NCBI GenBank assembly: GCA_023258775.1
Contig: JALQWJ010000082.1
Span: forward strand, 1 to 6,606
DNA: 6,606 nt
Origin: Burkholderiaceae bacterium
GTDB lineage: Bacteria; Pseudomonadota; Gammaproteobacteria; Burkholderiales; Burkholderiaceae_E
Reading direction: 5' to 3'
The translations under genes were made by a program, and so were the position numbers. This document shows positions 1 to 5,867 of this stretch, piece after piece; positions within the stretch are counted from its first letter, which is position 1, and each line of letters begins with the position of its first letter. The notes under the pieces are model-generated. The model made no database searches. It had not been told where the DNA came from and saw only the letters and a list, made by a program, of their open reading frames with translations.

Positions 1-2655
1 CGTAAAACCCAGGCTGCGCATCAGTCGAAGCATTGGCGTATTGTTGACCAGCACCAGGCCATGAATATGTTCTAAGCCTCGGTCACGGGCGACTTCGATG
101 ATTGCCTGCATCATTCTTGTCCCCAGACCTCGGCCTGCATAGTCATCATGAACAAGCAGCGCAAACTCGCATGACTTTGCATCCGGGTTAGTGACATAAC
201 GCGACACTGCAATCGCCTGTTCTTGTTCATCGCCTGGCTGGGATGATTTATTCACTAACGCAATAAGTGCCATCTCGCGCTCATAGTCAATCAGCGAGAG
301 CCTTGCGAGAAGTCTTTGCGGCAATTCGCGCATGGCTGAGGCAAAGCGAAAGTAGCGACTCTCTGCAGAAACGCCATTGACCAGGGCTTGCAGCTTTGCT
401 GCATCTTCGGGATGCAGTGGCCTCACACGGTAGTCACCCCCATCGCGAAGCGGCCACACACGTTCATATCGGTTTGGATAAGGAAGCACCGCCAAATGCT
501 CATGCGGCCTGCTATGGATTGCGGCATGACTTAAGACGACGCGTGCATCAACAGCAATCGCACCGTGTTGATCAATCAGGATAGGATTGATATCGAGTTC
601 AACAACCTGAGCAAGTGCACAGGCCAACTCAGAAACCCTTAGCAGGATGTGCTCAAGGGATTCAAGATTGACTGGCTTTGCGCCACGCCAGTTTTGCAAC
701 TGTGTGTAAATTCTCGAACGCTTGAGCATTTGCTGGGCCAAAAACTGATTAAGCGGCGCAAGCTCAAGCGAGTGATCATCAATCAGCTCGATCATCTCGC
801 CGCCTGCGCCAAAGCTTAGTACAGGACCGAATAATGGATCACTCATCAGACCGATATAGACTTCGCGGTGATGATCACCAGCATGCATTTTCTGAATCGT
901 GACGCCGTTAATCACCGCATCGGGTTTGACTGCCCGAACCCGATCAGTCATTTGCTCAAACATATCGCGTACGCTTGTTGCACTTGCCAGGTTCAATGCA
1001 ACCCCTTGCACATCTGATTTGTGCAAAATATCAGGCGAATCGATTTTCATCGCAACCGGATAGCCGACTTGGGTTGCGATGAGCATGGCTTCATTTGCAC
1101 TTCTTGCAAGCACCGTATGGGTAATCGGAATATGGAAGGCAGCAAGCAAGGCCTTGGATTCAAACTCTGTGAGACTTGATCGCCGCTCAGCCAGCACGCT
1201 TTCAATGAGCAGACGAGCACCCTCAAGATCAGGTTTTGCAAGCGCACTTAAGGGTGGAGGAATCTGTTGCAAGAGCTGTTGATTGGATTCATAAGTCACC
1301 ATGCTACGAAAAGCATCGACCGCCACTTCGGGGCTGCGAAAACTCGGCAGGCCTGCCTTCACGAAATCAGCTCGCGCCTCGCTGACCGATTGTTCGCCCA
1401 TCCAGCAACAAAACAAAAGCTTATGAGCTTGCTTGGCATGCTCGATGACCGCCGAAGCAATAGCTCGCGGATCAATGCCCTGCTTGGGCGTAAAAATAAT
1501 TAAGACGGCATCGATGCTTTGTTGCTGTGAAATCGCCTCGAGTGCAGCCTGATAATGCTCTGCCCCTGCCTGCTCGCCCAAGTCAAGTAAGGCACTTAGA
1601 TCAGCTTGAGGATCGAGCTTTTCCATGAGCGCCTGCGCTTGTTGATCGCTCAGCCGACCAAGTTCAAGTTTGCAAAATGCAATACGGTCAGCGGCAAGTA
1701 CACCCACCCCGCCACCGTTGGTGAGCACCGCAAGACGGCTCCCCCTAGCGCGAGGGCGATTGGCCAGACACTGCGCTGCTGAGAAAAGCTCGGTCATTGA
1801 ATGGACACGAACCGCACCAGCACGTCGGAGCGCAACTTCAAAGATCTCATCGCGTCCAACCATGGCGCGGCAATGCGTTTGTGCTGCGCGCATGGCATCG
1901 GGTTGTCGCCCAGCTTTAAGAACGATGACAGGCTTTGTACTTGCCAAAGCCCTCAGACTCGACATAAACGCGCGAGCACTTTGAATACCTTCCAAATGCA
2001 CAACGACTGATTTCGTTATTGGATCGTTGGCAAGAAAATCAAGGATGGCTTCAAGCGTGACACCAGGGTAAGACCCAAGGCATGCGACCAGCGAAAAGCC
2101 GAGCCTGCCCTGTTGAGCCCAGTCAAGCACGGCACTTGCAAGCGACCCCGATTGCGCAACAAAAGCAATTGAGCCTGGATGGGCAATGGCACCGAGCATC
2201 GACGCATTCAGTCCGAGCGAGGGCCTTTGCATGCCAAGGCTATTGGGCCCAAGCAGCTTAATACCCCGAGCATGCGCCTCATGATGGATCTTTTGTGCGC
2301 TGCGCTGATCCATTGCCCCACCAAGCATGACCAGCGCACGGCATCGCATTTGCTCAAGACGCTCAAAAACTGCTTGGGATGTTTTGGCGTCAAACTTTGC
2401 AATTGCCAAGTCGATCGCTTCAAGCGCCAAGTCGACTGCTTCAAGCGCCAAGTCGACCACTTGAAGCGCCGGAGCAACATGAGTATCGATAGTCGGTTGC
2501 TTAGTACCGATGATTGAAACCTGCACAGAACCAGCAAAGCCGCCAGCAATAAGTCGGTCGTGAAATGGCTTTAACCAGGTATCCACATGCTCGGCATCGC
2601 AAAGCAAAGCGATCGCTTGCGGATTGAATAGTCGGTCAAGTGCGTGCTTATCCAT
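1..2655 (-). CDS. pat: Pat/PatZ-type protein lysine acetyltransferase (acyl-CoA synthetase-like + GNAT), 3' end cut by window
   Basis: The frame is open for 885 codons from ATG at 2655 to the window edge. An in-frame TAA lies four codons upstream, so this ATG is the only sensible start. Order of domains: a CoA-binding Rossmann-like region (about 1-125), succinyl-CoA-ligase-like regions (about 130-460, with LLGPNSLG, AQSGS and TNGGG at 312-316), an ATP-grasp domain (about 490-710, with GYPVAMK 531-537, HKSD, DPLFGPVLSFGAGG 606-619, ELDINP 686-691) and a GNAT domain (about 735 on, with acetyl-CoA loop GRGLGT 841-846). E830 in CEFALLV aligns, from memory, with the catalytic Glu of Salmonella Pat. 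Family members run near 890-910 residues, so only a few C-terminal residues are missing. The family acetylates lysines of enzymes such as acetyl-CoA synthetase in the cytoplasm. The synthetase half looks partly decayed: the usual VGAS glycine motif near residue 17 is LCDA, and SHTGALAG is THCRAMVG, although His261 remains. A weak ribosome site suggests coupling to upstream translation. The acetyltransferase call is strong; the protein target is inferred. Confidence 0.95.
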   Translation of the reverse strand, partial: MDKHALDRLFNPQAIALLCDAEHVDTWLKPFHDRLIAGGFAGSVQVSIIGTKQPTIDTHVAPALQVVDLALEAVDLALEAIDLAIAKFDAKTSQAVFERLEQMRCRALVMLGGAMDQRSAQKIHHEAHARGIKLLGPNSLGMQRPSLGLNASMLGAIAHPGSIAFVAQSGSLASAVLDWAQQGRLGFSLVACLGSYPGVTLEAILDFLANDPITKSVVVHLEGIQSARAFMSSLRALASTKPVIVLKAGRQPDAMRAAQTHCRAMVGRDEIFEVALRRAGAVRVHSMTELFSAAQCLANRPRARGSRLAVLTNGGGVGVLAADRIAFCKLELGRLSDQQAQALMEKLDPQADLSALLDLGEQAGAEHYQAALEAISQQQSIDAVLIIFTPKQGIDPRAIASAVIEHAKQAHKLLFCCWMGEQSVSEARADFVKAGLPSFRSPEVAVDAFRSMVTYESNQQLLQQIPPPLSALAKPDLEGARLLIESVLAERRSSLTEFESKALLAAFHIPITHTVLARSANEAMLIATQVGYPVAMKIDSPDILHKSDVQGVALNLASATSVRDMFEQMTDRVRAVKPDAVINGVTIQKMHAGDHHREVYIGLMSDPLFGPVLSFGAGGEMIELIDDHSLELAPLNQFLAQQMLKRSRIYTQLQNWRGAKPVNLESLEHILLRVSELACALAQVVELDINPILIDQHGAIAVDARVVLSHAAIHSRPHEHLAVLPYPNRYERVWPLRDGGDYRVRPLHPEDAAKLQALVNGVSAESRYFRFASAMRELPQRLLARLSLIDYEREMALIALVNKSSQPGDEQEQAIAVSRYVTNPDAKSCEFALLVHDDYAGRGLGTRMMQAIIEVARDRGLEHIHGLVLVNNTPMLRLMRSLGFT
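2405..2467. repeat. 21-bp direct tandem repeat, three copies, in frame inside pat
   Basis: Three head-to-tail 21-bp units lie at 2405-2425, 2426-2446 and 2447-2467. Units 1 and 2 differ at two positions, and units 2 and 3 at three. Because the unit is seven codons the frame is kept, giving LQVVDLA, LEAVDLA and LEAIDLA (residues 64-84). In E. coli PatZ, as I recall it, this place holds a single loop plus strand ending in PDLAVL, so about two units look like an expansion. Confidence 0.93.
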
Positions 2656-2717
2656 TACAGGCTTTTACGCTTAAACGATGACAGCATCATGGCGCAAAAA
2701 GCGATTTGCTCGTGCAT
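2655..2717 (-). CDS. possible 20-codon ORF bridging the deacetylase and pat genes
   Basis: In the 66-nt gap between the deacetylase stop and the pat start, an ATG lies four nucleotides after the deacetylase TAA, with a GGA seven bases before it. It reads 20 codons (MHEQIAFCAMMLSSFKRKSL) and stops at a TAA whose last base is the A of the pat ATG (TAATG). The peptide shows no recognisable domain; it ends basic (FKRK). It could carry ribosomes across the gap to pat, which lacks a clear ribosome site of its own, or could be chance in a short AT-leaning spacer. Not recognised as a known gene. Confidence 0.25.
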   Translation of the reverse strand: MHEQIAFCAMMLSSFKRKSL

Positions 2718-2721
2718 CAAA

Positions 2722-3651
2722 TTATCCGTCAAGGCCAAGTAAAGCCTTCACGTGACTGCTCGCGCTGCGCGCCAATGCATCAAGCTCGTAGCCCCCTTCA
2801 AGGCATGAGATCACCCGCCCCTGAGCATGCTTATCGGCAACTTGCATCATTTGTTTGGTGACCCATGCAAAGTCCTTCTCAAGCAAGCCGAGGCCGCCCA
2901 TGTCATCCCACTGATGACCATCAAAGCCTGCAGAGATATACATCAGCTCGGGTTTGAATCGATCGAGTGCCTCAAGCCAGTGGCTTTGGACAGCCTCTTG
3001 GAAGACATCGCCTCGAGATCGCGCAGGCAAACCAATATTGACGCGATAAGGGCTTTTCTCGGTTTCGACATGAAAGGGAAATAGATCGGTCTGATAAGTG
3101 GAACACATTAAAACTCGTGAATCATGATAAAAAACAGACTCACTGCCATTGCCATGGTGAACATCGAAGTCAATCAATGCGACGCGCTGGATCTGATAAT
3201 GCTCCAGGGCATGACGAATACCTACGGCGATATTATTGAAAAAACAAAAGCCCATGGCTTCATCAATCGTGGCGTGGTGACCAGGCGGCCGAACATTACA
3301 AAATACAATACGATGCTGGCCTTGCATCACCAGATCGGTGGCCAGCACCGTTGCGCCTGCGGCGCGGCGCGCAGCCTGCAAGCTGTGTGCGTTCATCAAG
3401 GTGTCGGGGTCGATTCGTTGATAGCCCTCGCTGGGCGCAAGCGAAAACATCCGATTCAAATGCGCTTCACTATGCACCCGTCTAAGTGCTTCCATACTGA
3501 CGAGCGGCGCATCAAAGGATTGCATGACATCAAGCAAGCCTTGCGCCAAAAGCATATCGTTTATTGAAGCAATTCTCGCAGGGCATTCTGGGTGATCGTC
3601 ACCCATTTCGTGTTTTAGGCAATCGGCGTGCGTAATGTAGGCAGCTAGCAA
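2722..3651 (-). CDS. histone-deacetylase-family protein (zinc amidohydrolase, AcuC/HDAC-like), TTG start
   Basis: A 309-residue single-domain protein of the arginase/deacetylase fold, close to the usual bacterial length. All key elements are present: HPECPAR at 20-26, RPPGHHA with the paired catalytic histidines H125 and H126, the zinc ligands D163 and H165 in DFDVHHGNG, the third ligand D244 in SAGFD, and the transition-state tyrosine Y288 in EGGY. It should be an active Zn-dependent hydrolase removing acetyl or other acyl groups from lysine, or from a polyamine; sequence alone does not settle the substrate. The start is TTG at 3651, forced by an in-frame TAA three codons upstream, and it preserves the typical N-terminus (YITHADCLKHEMG). 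TTGCTAG overlaps the hydrolase stop by 7 nt, so translation is probably coupled. Its position just before pat suggests it reverses Pat acetylation. No signal peptide; cytoplasmic. Confidence 0.93.
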   Translation of the reverse strand: MLAAYITHADCLKHEMGDDHPECPARIASINDMLLAQGLLDVMQSFDAPLVSMEALRRVHSEAHLNRMFSLAPSEGYQRIDPDTLMNAHSLQAARRAAGATVLATDLVMQGQHRIVFCNVRPPGHHATIDEAMGFCFFNNIAVGIRHALEHYQIQRVALIDFDVHHGNGSESVFYHDSRVLMCSTYQTDLFPFHVETEKSPYRVNIGLPARSRGDVFQEAVQSHWLEALDRFKPELMYISAGFDGHQWDDMGGLGLLEKDFAWVTKQMMQVADKHAQGRVISCLEGGYELDALARSASSHVKALLGLDG

Positions 3652-4472
3652 AGCTTATCGATCCAGGTGTGAATACAATCAAGCGATTCGGGTTCATCTA
3701 AAAATGGGACGTGCCCTCGCTTCGGAATTTCTGCGATGCAAAGCTCAGGAACCCGTCTTTGCATTTCAAGTACAGTCTCCCTCGCAAGCACATCAGAATG
3801 TTGCGCGCGAATCACTGCAAGCGGCAATCCCTTACAAGCATCAAAAAGTGGCCATAGATCAACGGGAGGCGCTTCAAGCGCTGCCAGCAGCGCTGTTCTA
3901 ATTTCCGGATCGTAGGGAAGGCAGACGTGATCCTCGCACTGCACATAATGGCGCTGCGCCTCCTCAGACCAGCGCGAGGCACTGACCTGCTCAAAGCCAG
4001 GCTTCACTTTGGGCATGCGCAGCGCAATTTCTTCAAGCGTTAATAGATCAGGCTTGACACCAACATATTGGGCAATCCGCTTCATACCTTCGGGGTTGAG
4101 TTGAGGACCGACATCAATAAAGCAAAGCCCTTTGACCCTGTCCGGATGGGTCGCAGCCAAGAACATCCCAAGCAACCCTCCTCGCGAAGAACCAATGATG
4201 GCAACCTGCGGAAGATCCAAAACATCGAGCAGCCTCAACACATCGTCAGCCTCTTGGGCCAGGGTATAGCTTGCAGCACCCGTCCACTGTGAGCGTCCTC
4301 GCCCGCGGGCATCAAGACGAATAAAGCGCATCTGCTTGGGCAGATGAGGTGCAAGATAATCAAAATCGCGCGCATCACGCGTGAGTCCAGCCAGTCCAAG
4401 TAATGGATAGCCTTCGCCTTCGTCGTCAAAAACTAAGCGGGCGCCATCCTGTGCTTCGAAGCTTTGCATCAT
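3645..4472 (-). CDS. alpha/beta-hydrolase fold protein
   Basis: A 275-residue alpha/beta-hydrolase. The nucleophile elbow is GSSRGG (94-99) with Ser96 as nucleophile; the acid is probably D227 in AQHSD, and the base is H254 in RGHVPFLDEP. The strand before helix A carries LDARGRGRS (53-61), the usual DxRGxGxS. The oxyanion strand reads GLAGLTRD rather than the common HGxxG. The middle (about 125-200) is a helical cap. The start is the first of two adjacent ATGs (4472 or 4469), with no strong ribosome site and an in-frame stop 24 nt upstream, so coupling to atoA is likely. The family includes esterases, thioesterases and enol-lactonases; I cannot assign the substrate. Next to a CoA-transferase, an acyl-ester or acyl-CoA hydrolase is plausible, but this is inference. 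Soluble, no signal peptide. Confidence 0.9.
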   Translation of the reverse strand: MMQSFEAQDGARLVFDDEGEGYPLLGLAGLTRDARDFDYLAPHLPKQMRFIRLDARGRGRSQWTGAASYTLAQEADDVLRLLDVLDLPQVAIIGSSRGGLLGMFLAATHPDRVKGLCFIDVGPQLNPEGMKRIAQYVGVKPDLLTLEEIALRMPKVKPGFEQVSASRWSEEAQRHYVQCEDHVCLPYDPEIRTALLAALEAPPVDLWPLFDACKGLPLAVIRAQHSDVLARETVLEMQRRVPELCIAEIPKRGHVPFLDEPESLDCIHTWIDKLC

Positions 4473-4496
4473 GATGAGAAAAGGAACTTTTAAGAT

Positions 4497-5150
4497 TCAC
4501 TGAAACTGCATAATCGATACGTTTTCTGGAATAATCAAGTGAGCCAGACTCGCTTGCTTGACCTCTTGCACACTTACACCGGGGGCGGTCTCGCGAAGCA
4601 CTAAGCCTTCATCCGTCGGCTCGATCACTGCAAGATCTGTAACAATCAAATCGACGCGTCTCAACGCCGTCAGTGGCAGGCTGCATCGTTTGACAATTTT
4701 TGACTCACCCTTGGCAACATGTTGCATCGCCACGATAACTTTGGCTGCACCGGTCACAAGATCCATTGCGCCACCCATGCCCGGAACCATTTTCCCTGGC
4801 ACCTTCCAGTTTGCAAGATGGCCAAGCTCGTCGACTTGTAAACCACCGAGTACGGTCATATCGAGGTGGCCACCGCGGATGAGTCCAAAGCTCATCGCGC
4901 TATCGATGCTCGCTGCGCCTGGCACGGCGGTCACAAAGCCCCCGCCTGCATCGGTGAGGTGCGGATCTTCCATGCCTTCGGGTGGTCTGGCACCAAGGCC
5001 GATGACGCCGTTTTCAGCTTGGAAAAAGACTCCAGCTTGGGCAGGCACAAAGCCTGCCACCAGGGATGGCAGCCCGATGCCAAGATTAACGAGCATGCCG
5101 GGGCGAATCTCCTGGGCAACACGTCCGGCAATTAAGGTTTTTGCGTCCAT
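4497..5150 (-). CDS. atoA: acetate/acetoacetate CoA-transferase beta subunit (AtoA-like)
   Basis: A 217-residue beta subunit of a class I (Glu-acyl-CoA) CoA-transferase, the length of E. coli AtoA (216 as I recall it). Visible signatures are NLGIGLP (22-28), the active-site QAENG with the CoA-thioester-forming Glu46, SAMSFGLIRGGHLD, GGLQVDELGHLANW (102-115) and VPGMGGAMDLVTG (from 122). With AtoD it forms an alpha2beta2-type enzyme that swaps CoA between acyl-CoA and a short-chain acid such as acetate or acetoacetate. I chose ATG 5150 because an AAGGA lies six bases upstream and the N-terminus then matches AtoA (MDAK). A longer frame opens at ATG 5180, adding ten residues, with no better ribosome site. 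It follows atoD by 36 nt. The exact acid used (acetoacetate, butyrate, other) cannot be read from sequence. Confidence 0.95.
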   Translation of the reverse strand: MDAKTLIAGRVAQEIRPGMLVNLGIGLPSLVAGFVPAQAGVFFQAENGVIGLGARPPEGMEDPHLTDAGGGFVTAVPGAASIDSAMSFGLIRGGHLDMTVLGGLQVDELGHLANWKVPGKMVPGMGGAMDLVTGAAKVIVAMQHVAKGESKIVKRCSLPLTALRRVDLIVTDLAVIEPTDEGLVLRETAPGVSVQEVKQASLAHLIIPENVSIMQFQ

Positions 5151-5155
5151 CTGAT

Positions 5156-5161
5156 TTCCTT
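5156..5161 (-). promoter_or_regulatory. ribosome binding site of atoA (decides the start)
   Basis: On the minus strand AAGGAA ends five bases before ATG 5150. This is the best Shine-Dalgarno match near the gene and favours this start over the upstream ATG at 5180. Confidence 0.75.
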
Positions 5162-5186
5162 CAACACGCTTTGCCTGCATGATGGC

Positions 5187-5855
5187 TCAAGCCTGTGCAG
5201 GCTTAGGTGCACGAACCAGCAGGTGATCGACCAAGACCCCGGGCGTCTTGACTGAATCGGGTGGAATAACGCCAACCGGGACAATGCTTTCAGGCTCGGC
5301 AATGACCACGTCGGCCGCCAGTGCAACAATCGGGTTGAAATTGTGCGCCGTGAGCAAATAACTCAAATTGCCTACATGGTCAGCCTGCCATGCACCGACA
5401 AGCGCAAAGTCGGCGCGCAAGGGTGTTTCGAGTAAAAAGGATTTACCCTCAACTTCGATGATTTGCTTGCCAGCTTCCACCTCGGTGCCTAAGCCAGTTG
5501 GCGTGAGTACCCCGCCAAGACCCATGCCACCTGCGCGAATCCGCTCAATCAAGCTGCCTTGGGGTACGAGTTCTACTGCAATCTCGCCGGCAATCATTTT
5601 TTTCTGCGTGACAGGATTTAGACCGATATGAGAAGCAATGACCTTAGATACAGCACCTGCATCAATCAATTTACCGATACCTTTGCCAGGCATTGCCGTG
5701 TCGTTGGCAATAACCGTTAAATCCTTAGCGCCGCGTTCAACCAGAGCGTCAATTAAACGCTCTGGCGTACCGACCGCCATAAAACCACCAATCATCAAAC
5801 GCGCACCATCGGGAATCATCGCTGCTGCGCTTTGAGCGCTTAGCGCACCTTTCAT
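5187..5855 (-). CDS. atoD: acetate/acetoacetate CoA-transferase alpha subunit (AtoD-like)
   Basis: A 222-residue alpha subunit, against about 220 for E. coli AtoD. It matches AtoD along its length: IGGFMAVGTPERLI (22-35) holding the CoA-binding glycine region, TVIANDTA (47-54), KVIASHIGLNP (71-81), VPQGSLIERIRAGG (97-110), then LGGVLTPTGLGT and a C-terminal HNFNPIVALAAD block. It works only with AtoA, whose Glu is the catalytic residue; this subunit mainly contributes CoA binding. The start at ATG 5855 gives the AtoD-like MKGAL beginning and places GAGGA at good spacing. ATG 5861 (two codons longer) is too close to that site, and the frame open to 5924 overlaps ackA. The ackA stop is 10 nt upstream, so the genes are cotranscribed and probably translationally coupled. 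Confidence 0.95.
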   Translation of the reverse strand: MKGALSAQSAAAMIPDGARLMIGGFMAVGTPERLIDALVERGAKDLTVIANDTAMPGKGIGKLIDAGAVSKVIASHIGLNPVTQKKMIAGEIAVELVPQGSLIERIRAGGMGLGGVLTPTGLGTEVEAGKQIIEVEGKSFLLETPLRADFALVGAWQADHVGNLSYLLTAHNFNPIVALAADVVIAEPESIVPVGVIPPDSVKTPGVLVDHLLVRAPKPAQA

Positions 5856-5862
5856 TGCCATA

Positions 5863-5867
5863 TCCTC
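5863..5867 (-). promoter_or_regulatory. ribosome binding site of atoD, overlapping the ackA stop
   Basis: On the minus strand TGAGGA combines the last two bases of the ackA TGA stop with the GAGGA ribosome site of atoD, seven bases before ATG 5855. A ribosome terminating on ackA would sit on this site, which suits tight coupling. Confidence 0.7.

Noticed and set aside
2179..2549. Open frames on both strands of about 112 codons across the 21-bp repeat
   Set aside because: The repeat keeps every frame open because its length is a multiple of three. The repetitive Lys/Arg-rich and Trp-rich translations are by-products; the pat frame is continuous through it.
1..2655. Suspicion that pat is frameshifted, because several short open frames overlap it
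   Set aside because: Reading the frame codon by codon from 2655 to 1 gives no stop and motifs in correct order throughout, so the gene is intact as far as the window shows.
2690..2712. Possible hairpin in the deacetylase-pat gap (GCAAA/TTTGC)
   Set aside because: The stem is only five pairs, with AT content and no following T-tract, so it does not support a terminator.
3124..3567. Plus-strand open frame of 147 codons opposite the deacetylase gene
   Set aside because: No family resemblance, and it lies wholly within a gene with all catalytic motifs intact on the other strand.
3869..3881. Short perfect inverted repeat (gcgctt-c-aagcgc)
   Set aside because: It encodes Ala-Leu-Glu-Ala in the hydrolase; similar ALEA codons recur elsewhere. 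No operator or terminator context.
4558..5154. Plus-strand open frame of 198 codons opposite atoA
   Set aside because: It is rich in Pro, Thr and Ser with no recognisable motif, as expected for the antisense of a GC-ending coding frame. The minus-strand frame is a clear AtoA.
5151..5180. Longer atoA start at 5180
   Set aside because: The internal ATG at 5150 has the AAGGA site and gives the AtoA-like N-terminus.
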